Positions 48,501 to 59,358 of a stretch of 64,000 bases of DNA are shown here, piece by piece (the first letter of the stretch is position 1; each line of letters begins with the position of its first letter). The notes under the pieces were generated by a model that was not told the DNA's origin, did not search any database, and saw nothing but the letters and a program-made list of their open reading frames with translations. The stretch comes from Acanthaster planci (lineage: Eukaryota > Echinodermata > Asteroidea > Valvatida > Acanthasteridae), in the NCBI RefSeq assembly GCF_001949145.1, contig NW_019091402.1, positions 1,361,040-1,425,039 on the forward strand. The letters are read 5' to 3'. Both the position numbers and the translations under genes were made by a program.

Positions 48501-51500
48501 CAATTTCTCAGCAAAGAAGAACACTTACCAAACACTGTCATATTCGGCTGTCCAGTTGGAATGCACACACATAAATGTATCATGACGGTAACTGGGAATG
48601 CTGAGCACTGGGAATGCCACATGTAGCCCACTCCGCTCTCACCCACTGCCCAGGGAACACTGCCCGGGTGCAATGCCAAAGCAACTCAGGCGGTAGTGGG
48701 TGCTTTTTTCCGTTCATCTCCCATTCACTGATGATTTGACCTTTGCGGGTTCTGCATGGGTGACCAAAATTCTGAGAAAAACTCGGCTGGGAAACTGTTC
48801 AACATCTACGGGGAGTCCCACAGTGTGAAACTCCCTCAGAAATCAGTGCAACACAAGATCGATAGCAGATACTATGTGCAGTCCCGGGAAAAAAAGTGTG
48901 CGCACTGATACATGTATCTCTATGGCAATACTGTTGACATCACATCAGCAACATTTGTCTACTTTGTTGGTACATGTATCATCACAAGGGTAACATCCTG
49001 TCCGCTTCTCTTCTGATGCTGGTACAACCCCTTTCTCCACGTTTACAGAAATAGCTGTGTTTCTGTCCAAGCAGCAGTCTGACTTTCTGAGAAGCTGCAC
49101 CAGAAACAACTTACAGTCACCACCCACACATATGGCAGAGTACACCGCTGCCGAATGAGTTACTGTCTGCTTCTCCGAACTCTTTGGTTGTGTTGGCCCA
49201 AACAGGAACTGCCAAGTTATACAGTCCTTGCTCCCTGACAGTTCAGGTAACGGAACGGTATCCCTCCTTCAAAGAAAAATACACGTCAACTACTGTTTTC
49301 CCTGTTTTTCTGAAAGAAAGAAGTTTCCAGTTTATACATGTACACCAGGGAGTACAACAATTGTATCCGACATGGGACACACAACATGGAGCTCATTACT
49401 TGGTACGAACTGGTTTTTTTTTCTGAATAAGATTGTTTACCATTAGTGAAAAGAGTGAAAGTAACTTAGAGGATTAGGCAGAGAATTTCAACTCCCCAAA
49501 ACAATTGTCCTGAAATGTCAGTGAGTGGAACCACAGACTGTGTACGACATCGCAGCAACAAAGCAAGTTGGGGCTGATATATGTACACACATGAATGTTA
49601 CAGAAACAGTGATCAAAAGAAACCAATTCAATACACACAGCCCGGACAGAAAACCACTGAGACGTAAAGCCGGGTGGCATCAGTTATGAAGGCTACCTCC
49701 GTTAGTTGTGATTCAGATGCACGGCTTTGCTCACTGTTGCATCAAGGCATCTGTATTTCCTACTCCAGAATACTGTTTGCAGCTCTTCTATGTACAAATA
49801 GATGTACATGCAAATGTAGAATACTCACCACAGTTGCATCTGCTTTTACATGTAGAGCCTTAGGAACTGAAACAGCAGCAAAACTGACCCACCTTTTGGC
49901 AAACACACTGGGCTGAGAGCATCTTTCCAAAATACGAACCTGACAAAAGCCAGAGAGTTGCATGCATGGTCCAAAGCTGCCTTTTGTGTTAATAAAAAAA
50001 ACCCTCCAGTTGTTGCACCCGATAGATCAATGGCTCTTGTTCTTGATTACGTCAGTGGTGTTATCCAATCCCAGCAGCTATTGTGGCTGTTGTGCGTGTG
50101 GGCCTTTTGTCAGCTGTAACGAGAATCCAGGGTAACTGACTGCTGGCTGGACAGAAGCCAATGCCTTCAACTGGTGTGGTGTTAGAAATCCCTCTCAAAA
50201 ACCTCCCCCAACAGACAATTACCACAAAAAACCAGAACCGTCGGAGAAGCTGTCGACGTGGTGGAAGTTGTACAGGTTCTCTGGAAATGTTGCAAACACG
50301 TCACCCCCGAGGATGTTGTTGCGATCACCTGATATGCCGTCTCTTTATCAAGTTTTACTTGTCATGGTGTACATGTTGACTTCAGACTGGCCTATTGTCG
50401 TCAGTAAGCGTGTACCGTACAAATCTGGCTAAAAGACAATCCACCTGTAGTGAACTTGAACCTTTGCCCGATCCAGCTCTGGTTGAGTCAATACATGGAC
50501 ATGGGTTTCGGGGGGGGGGGTAGGGGAAGGAGAGGGAATCCACATACAAGCAGATTGCGCACAGCTGGTTGACAAAAGTACAGCTTACAGACTTTCCGAG
50601 TGATGACGCCATCTGCCACTTCCCACTGAACACGTGGGCCGGATGGACACACGGCACGGGCGTACATTCGTATCGATCGGACCGGTTGTTTCCTCTAACC
50701 CACATGCCAAGTACCGGTATGAATGCTCACGTGTACACATTTTGGCCAAGCTTCAAGCGTGCTTTGCTTAACATGTTCGTCAAGCTGACCAGACAAGAAA
50801 CCTGATGTGCCATTTTTCAATGTGCATTCAGCGAGACATGAACTGTACTCAGCAAAAGCCAACTCCTCCATTAGGTTAGTCATCGAGTCAAAGAGACAAC
50901 AATTTTGTCCAAAATGCATCACGGGAAAGACGGGCATCATGGGAAAAAAAGGCTGTCACACCACATGAAATGAAACACACTGCAAATTTTTTTTCACACA
51001 AAAAAAAATACTGGAAGGTACATTGTACAAGTACATACATGTATGTACTGGTTATGTACATGTATCATACAAGTACATGTGCTACATGTACATTTGTAGT
51101 TGACTTTTTCTCTGCTAATAACCATTTTCTTATCTCTACAAGACTATCAAATGTACATGTACATGTACATGAACAGGTGCGTGTTCTTCTACATGTACAT
51201 GTACTACCGTACGCACTTGTACATATATGTACATGTACATGTATTTAACCCAAGACGTATTACTGGTACAGAATGAAACAATGTCCAGTCAACCCAAATA
51301 CACCTTGCATACCTGTCCGGAACCATCCACTTTCAGTGTACAGGTGCATGTCCATTCAGACACCTGTGTCTCGTGCCAGATCCTCTAGATACAGAAGGGT
51401 GCTGTTCACCTTCCCTCAGTTATGAGAGAGTAAAAAACAAATCAGCATATTACTGTACATGGACTTGATAAATTTGCTGTCTCAAACCTCTGGTATCCTT

Positions 51501-54500
51501 TGGACAACGCGGTCATCATTTTTCACAGAAATCCCCAATGTGACAGCTACCAGTAAATAATTTTATTGCAACATGAGGGTTTCTTTTGTAAAACATGCAC
51601 GTGCTATGAACCTTTTCCTTCATCAACCACATCTCCATGGCAACCCATTAAAACAACCAAATTAAAAAGCTTCCAATCAAAAACTGACACTTGCACTGTA
51701 ACCAACACCAGCAGTTGACGTCATTATAATGTCACTGGTTTATGGCTGCAATGTGTCTCAGGACACCGAAACTAGATTTTCATAGACTGCATGGTTTGAG
51801 ATGAGACAGGTAGACACAGATGTAACGGTACATGTAGCTACACGTACAAAGCTAAATAAACCCTCCTCCTGTTGCATGGATCTTAATACAAGTAGATTTG
51901 ACACTTCATAAATTCCACAATCAATATGAAAACCACATGTACATGTAAATGTGCGTCATGCGTCATGCCTCAAACAGGGAATTTTCCTTGAGCTACAAAA
52001 GTACATGTAATTCGTATAGTACCCGGTATTTGATGACTATTGTATCCCGTTACACCTGAATGGTGTAATTTGATAAACATATCACTAAAATTGATTTCAA
52101 ACTTTTTCTAGTTTTTTGGGCAGGTACAAGTAATTTGCATTAATCCATCACTCTTGGAAATTACAGAATTTGTTTTGAACTTACAAATCCGACGTGCCAG
52201 GGACAGGAAAAAAACTGGGCCCCTAATTTTTGGAATTACCCATATCCTATTTTATCTGTAGTGGCGGTACCTGTACATGGAAGTTATAAGACCTAATCGC
52301 TATTGCTATTTCTTCAATGAAGATGTCCCTCTATCACAGAGGTTTCTTTTTAAAATTTGGACTTTACAAGAATCAGATAAAGCTTCCAGTATGTGTTGCC
52401 ATGGTAACAGAATGCTACCTTTGTAGCCTTCCCTTTTGGGTGTAACACTACGAACATCTAACAAAAGAAACACAGTGCACTAACAATGAGTATCGACGAG
52501 AATTTAATATCAAATCAGTGCTCAAGAATTTAATATCAAATCAGAGCTCAAGAATTTAATATCAAATCAGAGCTGAAGAATTTCAAATCAAATCAGTGCT
52601 CAAGAATTTAATATCAAATCAGTGCTCAAGAATTTAATATCAAATCAGAGCTCAAGAATTTAATATCAAATCAGTGCTCAAGAATTTAACATCAAATCAG
52701 TGCTCAAGAATTTAATATCAAATCAAGAATTTAATATCAAATCAGAGCTCAAGAATTTAATATCAAATCAGAGCTCAAGAATTTCATATCAAATCAGTGC
52801 TCAAGAATTTAACATCAAATCAGTGCTCAAGAATTTAATATCAAATCAGTGCTCAAGAATTTAACATCAAATCAGTGCTCAAGAATTTAACATCAAATCA
52901 GTGCTCAAGAATTTAATATCAAATATTTCAGAGCACTGATTTGACTGATTTGGTATTAAATTCTTGTCGATCAGTGCTCTGAAATATATTTCAGAGTACT
53001 GGGGGAGGGGGGAGGAGGACAAATGTTTCACAATTTTAGAAATGAATCGTCATTTTCCAGGATGGAAATGTGTGAAAATTGTTCCCCTTTTGAGGTTAAC
53101 TTTCAATTGGAATGTACTGTACCATGGACTTCGATTTGGGTTTGGTTTGAACCCACATTGCCATGTGAGTCCAGCAATGTACGGTAAGTAATACACCACA
53201 GCACTTTCCAAACTTTTTTTTTCTAAGTTATACAAACAGAACTCTACCTCAGAATTGGAAATTTACATTTTAAACTGTACAAAATGTTCTTACCGAGCAT
53301 GCGAACGTAAATGGCCGCTTTGTCCGTCCGATCAAACGATATGCCTCCCCTCCTCTGAAACAAAACGAAAAAATCAGAATCGAAAACTGAAATTAATCAT
53401 TTAAAAAATTCAAAATTGAACCATGAGAAGTTAGTCAACACATTTCAACATATATACGGTATGTACATGATCAGTACTGTGCAGGGAACCAATGGTATTG
53501 TTCTTTCCAATTAAACTTTCAGCAGACATCTATCAAGCCCATTTAAAACAAAATGTGCCAGGGTTTCACCTTCCTCAATCCTGCCGCAGATCCTTCAAAA
53601 CCAGAATGGACTTTGAACTTTGACCGTTGAACGTTTGGGTTAATTTCTTAATGGGAAAAATCCTGTACATTTCATGCACCGGCACATCCAAAAGACAACA
53701 GAGGGCATGTACACAATTCTCTACATATATTGGTAAAAAAAGGGTGCAGTAATACATGTGTACATGTTTGTATACACGTGCCTCACAGAATGGCTTCCTG
53801 TGACAAAACAAGTTCTTTTGGGAGAGTCAAGTACATCGTAATTTCCACAAAGCACAAAAAATATTCATCAGAGGGCCTGGAGGACTTGAGGATCACTGAT
53901 CCATACATGTACATATCAACGTGTACATGTACATCCATGCACTTTGAAATCGGCTCCATTTCTGAAGCAGACACTACAGGCCATAGCACACTTCTATTCC
54001 CCATCTACATGTACCACATACGGTACCTGTACAATGCCGGTAACCCTCATTGATTAATCAATTCCATCCCCGATTGTACTCAACTGGGACTTGAGTATGT
54101 CTCAGGGACTTTGGCTTCATTAAAGCCTGCTACATGTATGAAGTCAACAATCTCTGTCGGGCTTGACTGTGAAGCGAAGATGAACGCCGCTCAAGTATCA
54201 TGAAGGAGAGATTTATGCAAGAAGCAACGCTGACGCCCTGCATACCGTATATCGGAACAATTACCAAACTGCTTTCGCCAATTTGAATACTGATTGGCAC
54301 TGCATGTTATGCAAATAATGTGCCTGTTTTGTACACACTGATTGGGAAGGACACCTGCCAAGGACTCTGGGATATCTTAAGGAAGAACTCAGCACACTGC
54401 ACAACCCTGGAATCCTGATCCTACCGAGAATTTGTGTCACACTGAGATACATGTACATACATGTACATTGTCCAGTGTCATGTACATGTACAGTGAACAT

Positions 54501-57500
54501 GTGCCATTACAAATGCTCACCTGTGTTGACAGTGATTTACACTACACATGTACAGTGTATGTATAATGTCACACTTCACTAGATTACTGAAAATGGGTCA
54601 CTTGGGAGACATTCCCATAGGAACGTGCACAAAATTTTTCAAACTTTACTGTCCCATAATTCAATATTCCCTAATCCCACCTTAACCAAACTTTGCATGT
54701 TTTCCTTTCAGACCCTAATCTATCATCTCTCAAAATGTGGACCATCAAAATTTTCCTCCTTTTGGTAGTTGAAGCATTTGGAGACCGATGTCTCCCGAAT
54801 GTTGAAAAATTTACCACAAAATGTCTCCCAAGTGACCTACAGTATTTGGAAATATACACGTACTGGTACAATGTAGCTTGGTAACCCACCAAGTTTTGCT
54901 CTTCTCCTAAAGTGGCCACCCAGTTTTCAAAATCTGGTGGCTACAGTAAGTTTAGCAATTACAACAATGTACATGTATGGTGCTACATTGTACACATAGT
55001 GCAGTACAGTGTACATGTACACTGTATTTTTACATGTATGTGGTTCCATCAAAGAATATTCATTTCACAAAGGCAAAGCAATATCTTCATGATGCATGTA
55101 AAGCTGTCCACAAATGACAGAAAATGCTTTAAATCTATTCAAAAACATAACAAAACCAACATGTTCATGTGCCGCTAAGATGCTCAATCACCTAGGAGAC
55201 ATTAACTCAAAACAAGTGAGAGAGTCCTTGGGTTATAAACATGTACCTGTATAGACACGTACATCCCACACTACATCCACGCCTGTATTCGTATCAGTCT
55301 CCATCAAATTTGAAATTTAAAATGGGGTGAAAATTGAGATACAAGGCATTAGCAGGATTAGAGACACTGGACAGCGGAAATTGGGAGGGGATCGGGGAAC
55401 ACCAGAAGACATACATGTACCAAGCACAAGGAGACCCATGCTCATGTGGGCCGACTCAACGTGGCATGAATTCTCTAGCAAGTGGCGGGTGTATCAGTCC
55501 TGTGGTCGGGTCTGGGCATAGAGCACAAGATAAAGAGCCTTCACCTGAATGACTGAACCCCTTGCAAGTTCCACGGGGATGGAGTTGACAAATCGGGAAA
55601 AAAGAAACTCATGGACCACAACCCTGATTGGAAATGGTGGCTGATTGTAACACTTTGCAGTCAAGGTCCAGTTGAGACCTTTACCGAGTTTAATCTAGGT
55701 CAAGTACTAGTAGTTCATGATCGGGTACTGTTCATGGGTAGTATGCAGGACAGCCTTCGTGCATGTACCATTTTGTACCTTAACATGTAACATCATCAGT
55801 ACATTCAGATCACACTTACATGTATGCAAGTGATAGTTCAATCCTTCAAGCTCGCTCTAAATGCAAATCACTATGGCAACATGGCCCACAGAGAAGCTAT
55901 AATGTAGGGCTGATGTTTCTATGAGGCCAGCTTATGGGGCCCATGTGCTCATGTATCATATCCTTGTGCATTCCTATCACATCGGACAGAGCTGCACCTC
56001 TGTGGAGCCTCTTCTAAATGAAGGCGAAAGCAGCTAAGCCAGCACCAGCAGTTTGAGATTTCAAAATGCGGCTTCTGTGGTTGCAATTTATGCGCCGCAG
56101 GTCCCCAAGAATCAATGTGGAGCAACAACGACGGGGTAACTGGCCAGACGGAAAAGCCAAGGTTTCATGACCTGCATATCAAGCCACCGTTTTCAGGGCG
56201 ATTCGCTTGTGATCCGAATGAAAGCCAACACTGCGCTGTGGGGAAAAGCGCAGACCTAGAATTGAAAAAAAAAGAGGCTACAATTTCAAGGCAGGACCAG
56301 ACAAGACAAAACATGATGAGACGGACAGAGCACAGGATAAGACGAAACAGGTACAAGCAACTGCAATGAACTAACAAAGTGCTGGCACTAACATGCCTAC
56401 TCGCAAGCTGGCGCCACTAAAAATGGACTCATCACAATGCCCACTGTCTGCCCCGAGCTGAATTGCACCCCCAATTGGCAAAAAAGAGACAGCTGGTTAC
56501 AAGCGAGTTCTTGCACGTGTTCTGCGTGTTCGCAAAGACCATACATGCACATGCAGGAGTAAATTAGTTATGCGTACTCAGCCTGCTCCGCATCAAACGC
56601 GCATGTACTTGCACACCTCATGGCGCGTCTATGCAGTGAGTACCCCAAAAAGCACGCCCTCTTTTGTTTCGCTGTTCACTCCTGTACATATACCGTATAA
56701 CCTGCAAGGTACAGTACATGTACAGTAAATGTTTCAACAAATGTCTGATGCTCTCTCAAAACCCTCCTATGCACGGATGCACATTCCATACCAAATTTCT
56801 GATCGAGCAAAACCACTCCAAAGGTAAGTGATGCATAAAGAATTACAACAAGTGGAAGGAATCGTTGATGGTCCATGACTGTTACAAGCACGGCATATTA
56901 TGGAGCTTGACTTGCGAACATCCAAATGGACAGTAATAATCTGCCTGTGAAGTCATACAGCAAGGTCTTGCTGACTTGCTCTATCACTTAACTGAGCACA
57001 AGCAAAACAATCTTTCTTCACGTGCCAGTGAAGTGATTACATCATTTGAGCTCAAAGATTTACGTTGGCATAGTAACCGGATGATGCTTCCAAACATGGC
57101 AACCACCACTACCTGCTGGTCCTCTTCTGTGAGTCCATGTTCATAAAAGAAGCAACAAGCATGATGGAGAACTTTGGCAGTGATTCTAAAATTCTAAACT
57201 TCCAAGGCTTAATTCAGTTAATTAACCCATCAATTTTGCCCAGTTTACCAGGAACTCGTTCACTGTACAAGTAAATGGACGATCCAGTTATTATGCATGA
57301 AACATGATCCATTGCTACCGAATGCGCAGTGACATAGGTCAGTATTACACTATAACACTTTGCCCGCAAGAGCTGTGACTGTCCCCCCAAAAAAACCAAA
57401 AACACACGTGTACATGGTCAGTCTGGGCCTCCACTTCTGCGACTGGATATAGAGGTTATTGATGACTAACAGACCTTGCTACATGTACAGAGGAAAACTG

Positions 57501-59358
57501 TAATTGCCTCTCTCTGGCACTTGACAGGATTACATCTGTCACACCAGGTTGTCAGTGAGTAGAGGGGCAAACCGCTGATGACAGTAATGGCACCATTCCT
57601 TCAGATTGTTTATGATGTTCTTATCAAACCCACTTGCAGAGGCTGGTCCACTGAGACTTCAAGACAGCCCATTACTTGGGCGGTCTGCTCAGAGGCAATT
57701 ACATGTAGTCTTGTTTCCAGCTGTTTATTGGGTTTTCAATCTAAAACAACTTCAATGACAATGCCACACTGGGGAATGTCCATGATTTTGTTTGGCAAAG
57801 CACTCGTCAACAGCAAAATGACTGATCATCAACGGTGTAAGGGGAAAGGGGGGTTAATTCCAAGGCAATGGAAATCAAACTGGTGATTTGGTCCTCCTCC
57901 TGTTATTTTGGGAATCTCCCGGCAAAATTCAGGAATTATCACTCACTGCTTCTTGACTGCTTCTAAACTGCTGCATTTTAACAACGAAAACCATTCGACT
58001 CACAATCGTGCTGAAAATGCATATTTTATCGTGTACACTTTACTTTCAACCGATAAACTGTTGATTCAATCATACACACAGACTTCAGCTCAAATTGTCC
58101 GTACTCCTTACACTGCCGCATTGGCGTGTTTATTCAGTGCAAGAGCTGTTCAACAAAGGCCAGTCCAAGTGACTTTTTTTTTTCTTTTTTCAACACGGGC
58201 AGAGACAGAGTCAATATTTTTTCTGGAAACAGCTAGAAGTTTGTCCAGAAGGTGCTTCACCTTGAGCGAAACTTGACAAAGTCTGACAGCTTTTCATTAC
58301 TGGTAACATTTGTTGGCATCCCCCATTCAGCCATTGGGCGCTAAAGAGCTTCTGAAGTTGTGTAGCACACATCAAAATTAAGTCTCATAAACGCGCTCCA
58401 CATTTTAAACGCACATACCGGTACATAGGCCTACAGATGTAAATGTACATGTACATGCAATCAAAATGCATAATGCATGACTGAGAGCAGAACATGTTCT
58501 GTATGATATTTCTCATTATGAAAGCAGTGTAGCAATCTTGACTGATAATGTCCTGGTACCAGTGGCGTAGCCAGGGGGAGGGGGGGCACGTGCCTTCCCA
58601 CAAATTCCCAGTGCCTCCCACTGAGAAAAACAAATGAATGGATACTGAATGTGAACAAGTCTAACAAAAGCTCGCCTCCAAAGATCCCCACCACTGAAAG
58701 CTGGTGCCTCCCATAAGATGCTGGTGACCCTTTGCCCCTCCAGTAAAATCCTACCTAAGCCACTGTCTGGTACATGTACATGTACTGTACACTGCTGTGC
58801 TCTTTCAGTACATAATGCTGACATCTCAATCTTACGAAAGAGATTCTGTGCATGTTACAAAACAGAAGGAACAGTCACAGAACGCAACAAATATCCAGCT
58901 TAAAAGAGAGTTCACAGTTCAAGAAAATGAGTCCTTGTACTGAGTGGTTTTTTTTCTTTACACAGGAACCATCCTACAGCGTACCGTGTACATGTATTAA
59001 ACGTACTCTCAGAAATATTGGGAATCAACTGAAACAGGAATTTATATCGGTTTGAACAAAAACCATGTGAAAAAACAATTACATGACAGCCTTACAGGCA
59101 CAGATGAATACCGTAAGTCTGTATCTTTATGTGCTCCCTCAGCGTGGTTTATAATCACCTGTTCAATGCATTAATTCATGCCATTAAACTTACTTGTCTC
59201 AAAACTGAATGTTGACAGCTAAGAGAAGGTGGCCGACAAACTCGGCCGAACCCTTCCAAATCTTCTCCAGGCAACGCGCCGAAATCGACATTAGTTATCC
59301 AGCGTATTCCAGCAAACGTGCAGAGAATCCTGGCTGCTTGGGCCAGGAACGTCTGCAT
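25219..59358 (-). CDS. PDE7: cAMP-specific phosphodiesterase 7, long C-terminal-tail form
   Basis: PDE7 hydrolyses cAMP to AMP. Coding exons in transcript order: 59358-59194 (tentative), 53354-53294, 40262-40173, 39116-38962, 36126-36063, 33973-33878, 33410-33313, 33190-33059, 32644-32553, 31704-31623, 31087-31025, 30548-30452, 29346-29266, 27687-26317, 25424-25219. All junction phases agree; the total is 2853 nt, about 950 aa. N-terminus: [11 protein letters not shown] (56-66), [19 protein letters not shown]. Catalytic HD domain (about 158-465): [16 protein letters not shown] with His223 and His227, [11 protein letters not shown] with His263/Asp264, [33 protein letters not shown] with Asp373, the invariant Gln424 in IQAGFM, and [15 protein letters not shown]7 hallmarks Ser384, Ser388 and Ile423 match human PDE7A1 Ser373, Ser377 and Ile412. 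The tail (466-950) is Ser/Pro/Arg-rich and mostly in one exon. Human PDE7A is 482 aa, from memory. Exon 1 is the least certain. Confidence 0.94.
28479..28562 (+). repeat. 11-bp tandem repeat in PDE7 intron 13
   Basis: About eight units of the type TCCATCAAAAG or TCCGTCAAAAG, preceded by looser copies (CCATCACAAGT) from 28406. Simple minisatellite. Confidence 0.8.
29181..29260 (+). repeat. GAGGACTTG repeats beside the PDE7 exon 13 donor
   Basis: Four copies of GAGGACTTG or GAGGACATG within 80 bp. They end about 6 bp before the exon 13 boundary (29266), so in the transcript they follow the donor site directly as a CAAGTCCTC array. Confidence 0.6.
30054..30088. repeat. Near-perfect 16-bp inverted repeat
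   Basis: The arms CATAGTAAACTGTTCC and GGAATAGTTTACTATG differ from perfect complementarity at one base and are separated by 3 bp. It lies in PDE7 intron 12. No promoter or coding context; likely a short hairpin or transposon remnant. Confidence 0.75.
30650..30915 (+). repeat. Dispersed repeat family B, copy 2 (PDE7 intron 11)
   Basis: It starts GTCGGCCATCTTGAAATGAA and ends near CAAAGATGGCTTCC. It shares blocks with 4303-4530 and 63195-63510: GTGAGGTTAAC, TTTTGGGACCCGAGAGTGA, TTTTAAGCCAC, AAATAGTCTGG. The ends are weakly inverted (GGCCATCTTG versus CAAAGATGGC). Confidence 0.6.
34276..34450 (+). repeat. Dispersed repeat family D, copy 1
   Basis: It starts with GAGGTACCCCTTAAAATGAC and ends in CCTGAAATCAGGAAAAATCC then TGACAAATC. 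The same start and end blocks, in the same order, occur at 45690-45850 and 60590-60775. It lies in PDE7 intron 5, just upstream (on +) of exon 6. Confidence 0.55.
36405..36450 (-). mobile_element. SINE B-box fragment
   Basis: GGGATTCGAACCCGGGGAC on the plus strand is the inverse of a Pol III B box (GTTCGAATCCC). No A box or tRNA fold was found, so this is most likely the remnant of a tRNA-derived SINE in PDE7 intron 4. Confidence 0.4.
39180..39440 (+). repeat. Diverged tandem repeat, unit about 29 bp (PDE7 intron 3)
   Basis: Repeated blocks of CCCAACTGAGAATACAACTG plus AATGACCAG, with three clean copies at 39345-39420 and degenerate ones before. The array starts about 65 bp before PDE7 exon 4 in transcript direction. 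Confidence 0.7.
39525..39720 (+). mobile_element. tRNA-derived SINE, family 2, copy 2
   Basis: B box GGGTTCGAGTCCC (39558-39570), then GTGGACTGGGTTTTCA and CCCTGGGTTTTCCTCCC, matching the unit at 3121-3340 in order and spacing. Confidence 0.6.
42846..42942. repeat. ACATGT-type simple repeat cluster
   Basis: Interrupted runs of ACATGTACATGTAC. The hexamer ACATGT is its own reverse complement, so runs are self-complementary and have no strand. Confidence 0.85.
45183..45308. mobile_element. Foldback MITE family A, copy 4 (PDE7 intron 2)
   Basis: It starts AATAGAGGCTTTGTGCGGTA and ends GCCATGCAAACCCTCTACA. The central part is almost identical to the copy at 7993-8122 (CACAGGGAAACCTC, TTTGTGCATACC, GGAACAAAAGCACTGACCTG). 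Confidence 0.85.
45690..45850 (+). repeat. Dispersed repeat family D, copy 2
   Basis: It starts AAGGTACCCCTTAAAATACC and ends TCTGAAATCAGCAAAAATCC then TGACAAAT. Same order as the copies at 34276 and 60590. Confidence 0.55.
51018..51245. repeat. ACATGT-type simple repeat cluster
   Basis: The densest such stretch in the window: at least eight runs of (ACATGT)n, broken by short spacers, in about 230 bp. Similar shorter runs lie at 47196-47223, 54452-54497, 54963-55042 and 60914-60940. Confidence 0.85.
52498..52930 (+). repeat. 26-bp minisatellite, about 16 copies (PDE7 intron 2)
   Basis: The unit is AAGAATTTAATATCAAATCA plus GTGCTC or GAGCTC. There are sixteen units and a partial; one unit (near 52724) is shortened by 7 bp. 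Variation is mostly AATATC/AACATC and GTGCTC/GAGCTC, mixed along the array. Confidence 0.95.
52921..52992. repeat. Inverted repeat capping the minisatellite
   Basis: Arms AATATTTCAGAGCACTGAT and ATCAGTGCTCTGAAATATATT flank a segment that is itself an inverted array unit (GATTTGGTATTAAATTCTT). The end of the array can therefore fold back on itself. Confidence 0.85.
53355..59193 (-). other. PDE7 intron 1 (5.8 kb)
   Basis: This holds ACATGT-type repeats and one hAT-like MITE (58560-58765). No exon was recognised. Its left boundary (53354) is firm; its right boundary depends on the tentative first exon. Confidence 0.5.
58560..58765. mobile_element. hAT-like MITE, 206 bp
   Basis: The ends are inverted: CAGTGGCGTAGCCAGG at the left, and the complement of CAGTGGCTTAGGTAGG at the right (13 of 16 match). 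The flanking 8-bp sequences, CCTGGTAC and TCTGGTAC, match at 7 of 8 positions, as expected of an 8-bp target duplication typical of hAT elements. No coding capacity. Confidence 0.75.
59194..59358 (-). other. Candidate first coding exon of PDE7
   Basis: An open frame from ATG (59358) runs 55 codons to a strong donor (CAA|GTAAGT). Phase 0 joins it to exon 2 as [12 protein letters not shown], which echoes the human PDE7A1 junction SQ-RRGAIS. The frame stays open upstream to a TAG at 59415-59413 with no other ATG. The rest of the 55 residues shows no similarity I can recall, so this could be a chance open frame or one of several alternative first exons. Confidence 0.45.

Larger units (their letters stand above)
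40263..53293 (-). other. PDE7 intron 2 (13.0 kb)
   Basis: No exon of any gene could be supported here. It contains a family D repeat (45690-45850), a family A MITE (45183-45308), many ACATGT-type simple repeats, a CpG-richer patch (46470-46790) and a minisatellite (52498-52930). Open frames are short, overlapping and unlike known proteins. A nested gene or alternative first exon of PDE7 cannot be excluded. Confidence 0.6.

Noticed and set aside
52498-52930. CRISPR-like array
   Set aside because: Units are directly adjacent with no spacers and lie in an animal intron; it is a minisatellite.
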